Source of the DNA: Parus major
Taxonomy: Eukaryota > Chordata > Aves > Passeriformes > Paridae
Direction of reading: 5' to 3'
DNA length: 64,000 nucleotides
Assembly (NCBI RefSeq): GCF_001522545.3
Contig: NC_031770.1
Span: 27,268,202 to 27,332,201 of the forward strand
Positions 25,911-37,861 of the stretch are shown here, in pieces (the first letter of the stretch is position 1; every line of letters begins with the position of its first letter). The position numbers and the translations under genes are program-made. The notes below the pieces were generated by a model that saw only the letters and a list, made by a program, of their open reading frames with translations, did not search any database and was not told the origin of the DNA.

Positions 25911-27662
25911 TAAAGGAAGACAGAACCAGGTATAATTGTCTTGCAGTACAATTGATAAACAATTAGAAGCATGATTGAAGTTGAGATCATACTAAACAGA
26001 GGTATGAAATCATGTTCTCTGCCTTTTTCTTGTTTTGTTTTTTAAATTTAGGAGGGTTCTACTGCCTGGTAGAGTCTTAGCAGAATGGAAGTATTAATGA
26101 GATTGGATGATAAATGTAAGGAAAACTGTCCAGTATTAAATAGAACCCTTGTAATTAAACGATAGTATTGTTTGTGGGCTATCACCTGGAACTCAGGAAA
26201 GAAATCTGAACTAGCAAATTTGTTGTTTCAGTCCATTTAAACTTCTAAGAAAACTACTGCCAGTAATGTTTAAGACCACCACTATTTTGGATAAAGCAGC
26301 TGCACATACATCTATATGTGTACATTCACAGCAGCATTAACTGTGAGTGAAGCAGGCTATCATGCTCCTGGGACTTTATTCTCTGCAATTTACTTCGGGT
26401 ATTTTGCCAGAAATGAAAAAAGAAAAAATATTCCACCAAAACCAAACTCAGGAGTTCAATAAACAAACAAACAAACAAACAAACAAACAAATAAAAATGT
26501 GGTATTGCAATTGCTCTAAAAGAAACAAAGTTGGAGACCACGGGGTTAGCTTCAGAGAATACCTAAGGAAAGCCATTTCTGCCCTTATGCTGACTGGAGA
26601 AATGCCAGTCTAGCAGGTGTGGAGAAAGACTGCCTGATATAGAAATCTGCTTGTTTGGGACCTAGCACATCCCACTCCTTTAAAAAATGCTAATGGCCAT
26701 GCACTGTACAGCTCATTTTGGGTACATTAAAAACATTTAAAAGCAGGATACTACTTGCCCAGAGACATTCACATGGAGCTGTTTTGAAGAGATTCTCCCA
26801 TGACATCACAGAAGAGATAGTAGTCAGAGGTATGGCAGGATGCAAAACTAACAGAATCAGTTACGGGATGAGATGGAAAAACACCCACTGAAACCCATCC
26901 CCAGCAGCCAGGGTTCAGCCAGCATGTTGGTGGCAGGCAGCCAGGCTGGCCTGAGAACTACCTGGCTCAGCAGCTGCATGTCACCCACGGGATCCACGCC
27001 ACTTTCTTTGGCAGCAGACAGAGAACCAACAAAACAATCCTGTGCATCTCTTACAGCTCTCTGTAAAGGGCCACAATATTGAATGTGGAAAGCTGTCAAA
27101 CTTTTTCCAAGTTTTTCATGAGACTGGCACCTCCTCTGATTGGTCTACTGCTGTTTGGACATTGTGAAACAGTTGTTCTACTCCAGAACAGAGGTGCTCC
27201 CACACAACTTCAAAATCCAGAGAGTCCCTGTGCAGGGACTTGCCTGCTGTCATTATTCCCTTCATGCTGCTCAGGCATGCTGTGCTCCTGCAGAGGGGAA
27301 GTTGTATTCTGGAGTCACTGGTATCTATTTCTGCCCTCCATTTAACACAGTGGTAGGTCCTCCCTCATTCTTTTGGGATGAAAAACCTCCACTGTGTGTG
27401 CAATTGGCAGTGTTCATGCTGTATGTGCAAAACCCATGACTTCCCCATATGCAGAGCTTTCTGTGATGCCCATTCAGAAAGGCCACAGAGAGAAGAGAGA
27501 TGAGGTAGAGCAATGTAAAGACACCATCAGTCCTTCAATGTTTTGGGAACATAGAAATATGGATGCTTTCACAGGGGCTCAGTGCTACATGAGGAAAAAA
27601 CCCATTCATTTGTAGTGGTTTTGGTTCACTAATTTGAGTTTCCTGGCCAATGCACTAAATAC
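25911..27662. other. Unique non-coding stretch with an (AAAC)n microsatellite
   Basis: Apart from the AAAC repeat at 26,460-26,492, I recognise nothing. GC content rises around 26,880-27,080, where open frames of about 70-80 codons overlap on both strands. This is typical of GC-rich non-coding DNA, and no product is recognised. Confidence 0.4.
26460..26492. repeat. (AAAC)n microsatellite
   Basis: Seven to eight perfect AAAC units are followed by AAATAAA. It is a simple tetranucleotide repeat and probably length-polymorphic. Confidence 0.95.
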
Positions 27663-29166
27663 TGTAGTGGGTTTAGTGCTGGCTAAAATCACCAGTGCAC
27701 CTAGTAGAATTATTTAGTCTTTTCCTGCTGTGAGATATGAATTAGGAGGAGAGCAAAGCAGACTCAAAACTTTTAGACTAAAAAGTTTTAGATTTAGATT
27801 TTAGATTAGCAGGGTTAAAGTGAGAGGCGTGGCTTTAAGTCCTGGAAAGAGTGGATTCCACCCCTCTGCCTTGAGAGATGTGCCCTATAAGCCTGGGAAG
27901 AGTTGCTCCACCCCCAAATCCCTTGAAGGATGTCAGCCCAAGGTGTTCTGTCTTCCTTGTGTTGCAATTTGTTGCACTCTGCATTAAGCCCTCCTATTGT
28001 ATCCCTATCGGTTTGTGCCCCTGGGGCTTCTCCCTTGCTGTGACCGAAGTCCACAAGCCTGCCTCTGGGTTCGGGCTTCTCCATTTATATTAAGCTGAGT
28101 TGGTTCCTGTGTTGGTGACACCCCAATAAATGGGTTCCTGAGTTCAACAAAGCAGAAACCCATGTCGTTGATTTCCATGTCAGTCACCAGTGGCTGTAAC
28201 CTCCCTGGACAAGATCCTGCTCTTGCAGCAGAATGCAACAATCACCTCTACAATAGTCTTTCATCAGTTCTTGTAGGGAGAGGAGTTGTCTCACCATGCC
28301 ATGTTTCTCCACAAGAAACAGTTCTCTTGTGGCTTTTTAATTTCTACAAATAGCAGCTGCCTGGAAAATTTGCAATTGTGAAGTCCCTCTCATCTTTAAC
28401 AGCCTTCCCACAGCTTCATTTATGGGCCATGTCAAACTTACAGGGTGCTAGTTTAAGGATGAACTGTTCAAAAGCAAAGGTTCTCTTCATCTATCTCTGT
28501 GATCATCTTCATCTCTTGGAACAGAGGTCTTCTTTTTTTTTTTTCTTTTGGTGTCTTCATGTTGTTTCTCAACATGTCTTCACTCTGTCCTAGTCTCTCA
28601 CTCGAGAGAGGATCGAGGTCTGCAGGTCTCATCTGTGAACTGAAAGAGTTAATACCTTGCCCAGGGCCTGTGGATGGTAATGGTGGATTCTGCTAGGCAG
28701 TGGTTGAAGTACTCATGGTGATGAATTTCAGGCTGTGCTGGGGGCTGTGCCAAGATCTCAGGGAGCCTGGCCAGAATAGTGGTGGCCACTCTGGCTGTGT
28801 GGCTGGTCTCTGGCTCCTGCTTCCTTCAATTTCAGCTGCAGCCTGATGGCTTTCACCTCCCCTTGGCCAGCAGCCACTGGGGCCTGGCCCCCACCAGGCC
28901 ACACAGGCCATGTTAGAGGGGGGCTGGCTCCACCAGTGCCTAGTTACCTCTTCAAGGCCAGAAGCAAGAGTGAGCTTTCCCGGGCTTGCCCGTGTTTAAA
29001 ATATGAATCTCACAGAGGCGGATCTAGCTTCTTAATGGTTTAATAGGTTATCAATTCTCAGAGCTAGCCAGCTATTCGTTTTTGCTAAGCACAGAGGAAG
29101 CTCTTAGCAGCTCCTCTCAGAAAAATCATTTCCGTGGGTGGCTTCCTCCCTCCTCACCAAATGTCA
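27663..29166 (-). mobile_element. Inverted, interrupted copy of the 1.5 kb LTR
   Basis: On the minus strand this region matches the 20.1-21.6 kb LTR in order. A 'cacccacggaaatgatttt' start matches 'ctacccacggaagtgattt'. A segment around 28,590-28,630 matches the 'acagatgagatctgcagac' part. The 28,420-28,500 part matches the 'agttcatccttaaa' part. The end 'ggtgattttagccagcact' matches 'ggtgattttagttagtgct'. The outer end reads TGTAGTGG on the plus strand. No clear target-site duplication is seen, so the 29,166 boundary is approximate. The copy is diverged and appears interrupted between about 27,800 and 28,190 by sequence absent from the first copy. Confidence 0.7.
27800..28190 (+). mobile_element. 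LTR-like insert inside the inverted LTR
   Basis: This piece has no counterpart in the 20 kb LTR copy, although the sequences on both sides do. It has a TATA-like 'ccctataagcc' (about 27,882) and an AATAAA at about 28,125 on the plus strand, with a short tail after it. That is the spacing expected of a compact LTR read in the plus direction. No target-site duplication can be fixed, so its ends are uncertain. An alternative is that the host LTR belongs to a subfamily with a different 3' part. Confidence 0.4.
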
Positions 29167-32100
29167 ATTAATGCAAAACCAGAACACTCATTCTTCTGTG
29201 AAGGGATGGGGGAAAGCAAATAATTTGCTACAGTGCACCCATAACTCTCAGAAACTGCCAAGCTATGTAAGTAGGGTAGAGGAATCCAAATACACTGTGA
29301 CAGATGAGGCCACCTCAAAGCTTTTGAGAAATGCAGTGAGAATTCAACTTTTCCAAGGATGAAAACTTAAGCCTCTAACAGGGATGCATAACTCCATCTA
29401 TGGAAGGAAACAAGGTAAAGCTAACAGACAGAAAAAGAGGCGAGATCAAGAGAGTCGTATTTGCTGTTTGCAAGGGAGAAGGACGGTTGCTGTACTTCTG
29501 TAGCATAAGCCCCTTTTGCAGCTCAGTTTTCCAGGGTCCTAAGCACGGTGAAAACAGGAGAATCACAAGCTGGTCTTTTGCCCCAAAGTTGCTTTGCTGG
29601 CAAATGCCTACTTTGCCTAAACCTAAACTCAGTCTTGAGAATTTTGTCGGCTAGCACCACCAAAACCTACAGCACAAAATAATAGCAGATGGGCATAAAC
29701 ATGCTACTAAGCAGAGGAACAATGTTCAGAAACCTGAGGTTAGTCTCAGTTCTTTGCAAAAAAACAAATTAACTTCTGGCTAAGTAGGTGTCAGTAAGAA
29801 GTAGGAGGGACACATTAATGACCAAGGCTGGCACTCAACCATCATATGGCCTCACACTCTGTCCCTAGAAGGATGCTAGGACCAAGGAGCTCCTGTCTTG
29901 CTAAGATACTTCCTGTAGAAACTAGTAAGTTCACAGGGCCCAGAAAGCAATTCTATGTTTCAATCATGTCATAATAAATACGCTAACTTCAGCTGCAACA
30001 TTAGTGTTTGTAAGCATATTCCTACTGACAGGTATTCTGAATTAAAATGTGCCGACATGTTCCTTGTGCTCAGCCAGAAGTGACAAGATGCAGATAATCA
30101 AGGTAACTCAGGACTATTAAAAAAGAGTACATCCATCTGTCAAATAAAAGTCATAGTAACTAGAAGTTTGCACAGCATTTGCTTCACTTAGTAGCAAAAT
30201 GGTTTTCCACAACAGGAGCAGAATAAGATAGTATTTTTGTGGGTTTTTTATTTCCTCCCTCACCACCTAGATATGGTCTAAGTAGTCAAAATTGATTACC
30301 CCTGACTCACACCTTTATTTTCACAAACATACATGCATACATCTTCAGGCTAATTAGACAAAGCTGTGTGCTTTGAATTGGTGAAAAAAATAAATGCCAA
30401 TACATTTCCTCATCCATCTCCCTCTGCTCATCACACAGGAGATGTGAATGTAGAAATTTCATACTGTCATATCAGTTAGCTAAACAAACCCAGGTAAGTC
30501 TTGAAAAAGCTTCTAATGTTAAACAGAACCCATGAAGAAGATTCCAAAATTAATCCTTACTGTTTGTGGTGAACAAAACTTTATGCCATAAAATTGTTTG
30601 CTTGTTCCAGTAGTACTGCAATACAATAGAAATCCATGATGATAAGGTTATTATTCCCTAATAAACATTTCCCCTTTTTAAAGGCATATCATTTCAGACC
30701 TTGTTTGCAGTGCTCTTCTGCAAGAGAACTTTAGACTCCAGATTTGTCAAACACAGAACTTCTGATAGCATTATTTTTGGTTTTAGATATGGAAAGAAAA
30801 GACTCAATCTTCCTATAGAGACATAGAAGTGACAGTCAATCATCTGAAGTGTGATTACACAAGTACAGATGTGTAGATAATGTGTTCTTCCAAGTTAATT
30901 TTGCTCCCCCCCAAGTATTTCTGATTTGGAATTACATTTTTCAAGCTGAAATAGGTTTTTTGAGAGTAGGGATTTCAACAAAAATAAAATAAAGGAGGCA
31001 GCCTTGAAGATTTCATTAAATGCAATATAATTTTTTTTTCATAACATATGGGTTTCAATGTCTTTGCAAACATTCCAGTTTTTAAAGGGACAGGTGTCAC
31101 TTCACATAATAACTTGAAGCGAGACCTTCTCTAACATTTCATTGTGACAGCTTCCAGCCAATTTCATGCCATCCAGATGAATTTCCCCTCCACAGCTGGA
31201 CACGCTGTTTGCTCATTTTGGGAGAGGCTAGTGATAGAACAGAGCAGCAAATTTCTCCACTCACTCTACTGAAAGCCACAGAGAGGGGAACAAAAAAACA
31301 GCCCAGAGCCCTTCAGTTACATGCCAGTTCAGACTGTTATTTACCCATGGCAGGAGATCTGGTGTCTGTTCTTCCTAACTCAAACATGTTACTACTAGAA
31401 AAGTAGCTCTTGCTGGTCATGTTCACTCACTCACTCTCACCAACCTGGACATCTGCCTGTTTTTAATGGTACATGTGCAGTAAAAACAACCATAAGCAAA
31501 CTTCAGAGCAGCCAGGAGATGACAGTGACTTGCCTGAAGATAGGAAACAGGAGTCCATGTTCCTGCTCTACATCAGAGGGAAAAAGGCTTTGTATAGCAT
31601 TCCAACTGAACACCCAAGTCTGGTTGTCTCACCTCTCCTCATAGGAGCAAGAGGAAGATTTCTGCAACCACAAAATTGCTTTGCAAGGCAAGAAGGTATC
31701 TAGCCCAGTACTGTTGCCTTTTGCCCTTAACCCTGAGAGGTCCCTTTAAAGTCAATACTCTTTCTCCTTTATGACAGAAGTCACTCTTTGACCTGCAGTG
31801 AAATCACACTGTAGAGGTTTATCTAGCAGAAAAATTCCCTTTGCATGTACTCTGACTTGCTTCTGTAATCAGTGCTCATAACCTCAGGGAAACACATATA
31901 TAAGAAACACCTCAGAAAACACTTATCTCCTCACCTTCTGAAGGCGAGATGAGGGGACAATGTATGATTTAGCTCAAATTATCTGCTCTAGTGAGGTTTG
32001 GGAATTGCTGTCAGCAAGTAAGATACCTGTTGGGACTTGGGGAAAGGAAAGACTTATTCAACCATTGTTTCGTCATAATTGAAAGTTTAGGTTTACTCAA

Positions 32101-33495
32101 ATTAAGTTTAACAGGAGACTTAGGACACTTTATCTGTCCTCTAAGCCTGTACTCCTTTCCTTGTTCCTTTGTGAAATGAAACCAATCTGTTACATGATTA
32201 CCAAGCTAAAAATTGAATGCATCACTACCAAATTAGAAGAGAATTAATTATCTTCCTCAAAGCAGAAACTGGAGGAACAATTTACCCCAAAATCCCAAAC
32301 CCATAACCAAAAATACAAAGACATTTCACTGCAAGTCTCTGTAGCTTTATCACAATTGCCCAATTAAAATTAAAGTCTCTGTTTACAGATAAATATTATA
32401 AAAACACTATACAGCACTATTGTCATAAGGCTGACTCTTTTTGTCTCCTTGGTCTTCATCACAAAAGATGAATCCAGGTGACAAAAACAGATGCAGAATT
32501 TAACTGTCTTTGTCACAGTTATTTCTGGTTACAAATAATGCAACTCCAACCACTGCATAAAATCTTTTGTGGCACATTGTACAGAGCTTAAATCCCTTTT
32601 CAGCTGCAAGAATAGGACTGTGTCTTGTGTTTATCATGTAGTCACTTATAAAGGATTTAATCTTTGCTTCCCGTGGTATAGGCAGGGCAGCATAAGATAA
32701 TGTGAAGGAAATATATGCTACAGGAAACAAAGGCACCTGCTTGAATGCAGTGCATCAAGGCAGGCTCAGGTCCCACTAAACTGCAGACAACCAAAAGAGC
32801 AAGGCATCCATTGCAAGGGAGGCAGCAGCATGTTGCATTGGTGATGGCACCTCCCCACAGCTTTCCTGCCCCATGAGTCAGTGGTTAAAATGGTCATCTG
32901 TGTTCATGCTCCTGAGGAGATGAGTAAGGAAGGAATCCTGACCATGTGCTCTCCCCTTGCTTACCTTCTCTCCTGTGGCTGTGGAGACAAAGACCTCCTG
33001 CAATGTGAGAGCTCTTCTTTTCCTGACTTGGTGCTCTGGGAAAGCAGCCAGTAACTGAGATTGGGTATTCACCTGCAACATGGCTTGAATCTTCCCAGAT
33101 TCAGTGGTCCCACAGGTAATTAGCTTTTCTTTTCACTGTGAACTAACTTTTAACTGCAGGTTTCTTGTATAATAGAAAGTCAGAAACATAAAAAAATACC
33201 TGTAATCTCAGGGAAAACGTGACTCTTGATTCCTTGTACTACAGTTTGGAACAATGCTACACAGATCTGCTATTTAATGTATGGATCTCGGCTCAGTTTC
33301 AAAGGCTTGGTGACTTTCTGTGCCACGATTCTGTAAACAAACTGCAGTTGCCTATTTTTAAGGCTTTGCAGTTTCATAACATAGCAGTGAAAGCTCTACA
33401 CTCAGGTCACCTTGTCTCTTTTGGGTAGAGAAAATCAGACATAGAGTCTATAGTCTGTGAAAGAAAGGTCCACATTTCTAAATTTTCATAGTACA
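29167..33495. other. Unique non-coding stretch
   Basis: No gene, RNA or recognisable repeat is supported. A minus-strand frame at 32,878-33,139 contains a consensus-like splice donor (GAGAAG/GTAAGC at 32,965/32,964) and is treated as a finding. A/T runs and short open frames make up the rest. Confidence 0.4.
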
Positions 33496-33580
33496 CAGAA
33501 ACAAAACAAACAACCAAACAAACAACCCACCCAAAACCAAACCAAACAAACAACCAAAAAATCAACCAAAAAACCCCACA
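33496..33580. repeat. A/C-rich low-complexity tract
   Basis: AAAC, AACC and CCAAAA words fill this interval. The frames over it are Lys/Gln/Asn/Pro strings and are rejected as coding. Confidence 0.8.
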
Positions 33581-35954
33581 AGGGTTCTGATACTCCAGAT
33601 TTTCTACAACTGTTTTGTATGGCTAGACTTCTTCCTATCCACATTAGTAACTCCTTTTCTGGCCTCTCTACAAACATTCCACAGAAGTGATAAGAAATTA
33701 CTTTTTTCCATTAGGAACAGAAGCAGATTTTCAAACTTGAAAATTATCTTGCTCATCAAGTATCCAGTGTTCCAACTGATGTGTGGAAAACAATACAATT
33801 CACTTGGTTGGCTTACAAAGGACCTTCATCCCTTCCTCCAAATGATACTGTCACTTCTGGATTTCCTACTTATTTATCTTAGTAACTTCGTTGAACTGAA
33901 TGAGATTCCCTTCAAATAGCAGAAAATACTGACAGAAATAGAGGAAGAAAACTAGTTAAAACACAGTTATGGCCACAACAAAAGAACTTGACTAAAATGC
34001 TACCAGAGTATAGGGTTTCTTTCAGAAACAATAAATCAAGACTCATAAGTGAAAGAGATTACTTTTTTAGTACAGCTTACAAGATTGCCTAGCACAATAA
34101 TTTAAGATTTTTTACTGCTAGTTTATTTTACTGCTTGGCTATAAATCCTATTTAAACAATCCTAGAAGGATTGCTGCAGACCTCAGAAGCACAGGGAGCT
34201 CCAAAACAAGACACCTTCAAACCCATGAAGGTTGCAGGCTTCAGTGCCTGCCACCTCTGGTAGCTTAATTCACAAGAGACATTTCAGAAAGGTTCTTTAT
34301 GTCTTAACCTATTAGTTTCCTAGAGGTTTATTAGAAAGAAGCAAGGTCAACCAGTGTCTCATTAATTAACAATGTTGGATTTATTGAATTTCAGGAGCTC
34401 TTTAGAATGTAAGTCTGGCATGTGTCATTATTGAAATTCAGCTGAGGTCTAGGTTAAAATCGAAACCAAGAGAGTTAAATGTGTAAATTGAAAAATCAAT
34501 CAATCTCAATGGGATAATTTGCAACAGATGCTTTACACTTATCCTTTGCTACGGCTGGCATTCTCAACACATGTTCTAAGAATGTAGGAGGTTAAAAGAG
34601 GTGGAGAAATATCGTATAGACTTGTATTAGCTACATATAATATGTCAATTAATTACATGTTTATTTACCGTAACAGAACCAGAAAGCAATGATGTTTTAG
34701 GATCTAGTCTCTTTTATCAAAAGTTCATCTGTTAAAAATAAAAATCTTTTCGTAAACTGAGGAAAAAACCCCAAAGATTCCAAATATCTCCTTATACTCT
34801 TTGACTTTATAAATAATAGTGATAACAACAACACAAAAGCTTAAAAAATGCCAAGCAAATAATTTCCTAAATTAGCATTTAGAGAGTTCAAGGAACATAA
34901 TCAAATAAAGAAGGGTATCACACAGCACAGATGGATACAATGTGAAATATGTGATGTCTTAGAGAGTGAATCAGTTAGTCACTGATCCATTTCTGTGCCT
35001 GTGATACAAAAACAGTCCCAGGGACAAGTTGTTTAACAATGAAAAAAAGCAAGTAATTTAAAGGGAAATGGCCACAGTGTAGAGGTACAGAATGCCTGAA
35101 CTGAAGGTAAAGGTTTCAGAAGCAATTGATATGGAATTATTTTTCTCAAGTGAAACCAGTGGAGCAAAAATGAGATAAAGATGCAAAGTTAAAATAGAGA
35201 CGAAGAGCTTTTGCACACTGAATGACCCCTGTGTTTTTCATCCACAGTGACAACTGTGGCTAGCAGTGACTCTGATCTCAGTTTTGAGGCCTGTAATTTA
35301 GACATTCACATATTATCTTGTCATACGGTGATCCTTGTGGATGAATCAATAGACTTAGTTCTAAGACATAACTCATTAAGCTTACTATTGATATTTACCT
35401 TACTGAGTGCTTCATCTACTATAGCTGAGCACAGCTGCATGATGAAAGTGTATTTCTCCTCACCAGTCCTAAAGGATTACATATGGAAAACCCCTATACA
35501 GCCATCTAATCCCCAGATCTTTGTTTAGGTTTAAGGATAAGCCACAATTAGTACAATGTTGTCAGGTGTAAGTCATTGAGCATGACATGTGCCTGATCCA
35601 CCCACAGCACAGGAGTAAAGAGCTGGCACCTGCTCTGAGATAGAGGCTTAGTCCTCTGTGAGCTCAGGTAAAGTTTATTCATAAACATATACCTATGGAC
35701 AAAGGGTAAAGAAGACAAGCAGGACCAAAAATCCACATCAGATAACATGTATTTAAGATAAAAGTATTTTCACTGATTTCAAATGAGAGCAGACCTTGGC
35801 CAGCTGGGGAAATGCCTAAAAGCCCCAAAGTCAAAGTGCTTTTTCCAAAATTAAAAAAGGTTGTCAGGAACCAGCTATTGCAGACCTGAGCATTTAAATA
35901 GCAGATGAATTTTTGAAGTAATTTTATGTCCATAAATCCTATTGTGGGATCAAT
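33581..35954. other. Unique non-coding stretch
   Basis: I see no gene or recognisable element. The sequence is AT-rich with stops throughout. Confidence 0.45.
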
Positions 35955-36014
35955 TAAAAAAAAAACAACAAACCAAAAAACCCCCAAAAAACCCCAAACC
36001 AACCCACAAAACAC
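35955..36014. repeat. A/C-rich low-complexity tract
   Basis: A runs are separated by C runs of increasing length ('aaaaaacccccaaaaaacc'), then AACC words. It is of the same kind as the tracts at 24.4, 33.5 and 37.1 kb. Confidence 0.8.
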
Positions 36015-36298
36015 CAGAGCAGTAGCACCCCATCTGCACTCAGTATTCTGAGCATATTTGAAAAATATGACCTTAACTTATTCTATCTAATAGGCTTGAA
36101 ATGTGTTTTTTGAAGGAAATGTGCTTGGTGTTATGCTAGTGACAAATGTAACAAGGGAGAAAAGCGTAGTCACAGCCATTTGAAACTGGGTATAAAACAG
36201 AGAGTACAATAGAATGGATATCTTAGGCCTGATCCAGCAGAAATCGTGAGAGAGAGACACAAATAAGTGCTCCCTGGCCAACAAGTGACCAAGAAACA

Positions 36299-36502
36299 TG
36301 TTGTGAAAATTTGTGATGTTACCAGATGAAGTGATGTCACGTAGAATGTGTACCCAATGGAAATTGTTAACAAAAATAGAACCCTATATAAGTGCCATAC
36401 AAGTAAAACCCTATATAAACACCTTGTATACTGAATAAAATGGACTTCTGATCTCAGCTTGGGTGTCCTCATCTCTCAGTTGTCAATGTCTAGTATGCCA
36501 CA
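36299..36502 (+). mobile_element. Short LTR-like element with duplicated TATA box
   Basis: Starting near TGTTGTGAAA, the segment has two copies of ACCCTATATA (36,381-36,390 and 36,408-36,417) followed by AATAAAATGG at about 36,434, with a pyrimidine-rich end near 'tgtcctcatctctcag'. TATA box, short R and polyadenylation signal in this order indicate an ERV LTR on the plus strand. The U3 part may start further left, up to about 36,100. No target-site duplication was found, so the boundaries are approximate. Confidence 0.5.
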
Positions 36503-37097
36503 GTACACCTGACTACTCTTCCCTGTTATTTACCACTTTGTATCAGGCTGTGACTGTGCCCAGGCATCAAAACAGTGATTTTTGTCTTGATAGAATTTCT
36601 GTATTAGAACTGAATTAAAAATAGTTAAAATAGATATTGCATTCTTCATGGAGAGCTATGAAAGACCTTATAGGCTCAAATTAGCAAAGAGGATGGAAGA
36701 AAAAAGAAGTATTTTTAAATTTGGAAAGTGACGTACAGGTTAGAAAGATATGACTTTGGCAATTTAGAAAAATCTGTTAAGGTATGTTTTTTAAATTGTG
36801 AAGCTCCAATTTAAATATAATTATCTTCAGAATTTTCTCCTATATTCCTTATACTAATCCTTTTGCTTAGGCAAGAATGAAAGTATTTTAGTTTGTTTTT
36901 CTACATGTTATGTTGCTGGCTTTTATTTAATCTTTCTTGTCTTGATAAGCAGGTTTAGGCAAATGAGTCCCTCTCTGTGCAGGAATACATTCCATGTCAC
37001 CCTTTTCCTGAACAAAAAGGTAAACTGATGCTCAAGTCTGGCTCTCAGAATACTTACAAAACAATATTTAAAAGTATATTTTAAATACCATAGTGAA

Positions 37098-37165
37098 GAA
37101 AACCCCAAACAACAAAACACCCCACAAAAGCCAAGAGGTTAAAAACCCAAACAACAAACAACAGA
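37098..37165. repeat. A/C-rich low-complexity tract
   Basis: Words such as 'aaaccccaaacaacaaaac' and 'accccacaaaag' define it. It has the same character as the other A/C tracts. Confidence 0.65.
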
Positions 37166-37822
37166 ATCTTGCACAGTGTTGTTTTGAGAAACTGTCTTGA
37201 TTCAGTTTGAAATGTGCATAGAGTAAATAGTATCAAATGGTCCTTTATCCAGCTGCACAGGGACCATGGGTATGCGACCACATGGGACCAACAAGGCTCC
37301 TGGAATCATGTGAGTAGGAAAGAATTATTTTTTTTTTTTTAAAGATGATCCACAATTGTCTAGAAACTGGAGAAGGGAGCCTAAGAATAGGCAGTGATAC
37401 AAAAGATAGATTATGACACACTAAGCTCTCTCATCTGATGTTAAGAGTATTTCTGAATGCTTATGGTTAACAAGACTTAGTATTACTGACTGTTTCTTCA
37501 CAGCCATCTTACAAAACCCCTCAGCTCTATAAAAGAGATATGGTTTTATTTGAAACCTTTCACCATTGAGATGTGCAAGCAAGAGCAGAGAATTCAGACA
37601 TTTGTTTTCCCACAAAGAGGAAGCAGAGTCCACGTGCCACAAAGATTTACTGATGTGTTCTACTGGCCTGAGTGCAGCCCTGACAGAAGGAACCACAGAG
37701 ACAATTGCAACTTATCACCATGCCAGGATTTGTAAAATCTACTACCAGGAAAAGTTAAAGTCCTTCTTTATAGCCTACCAAGAAGCAAATCTCTCTTCCA
37801 TTTACATCTACTTATAGATAAA

Positions 37823-37826
<4 letters not shown>

Positions 37827-37858
<32 letters not shown>
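37827..37858. repeat. (AT)16 microsatellite
   Basis: Sixteen perfect AT units form a self-complementary alternating stretch that could extrude as a cruciform and is likely to vary in length between individuals. Confidence 0.95.
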
Positions 37859-37861
<3 letters not shown>

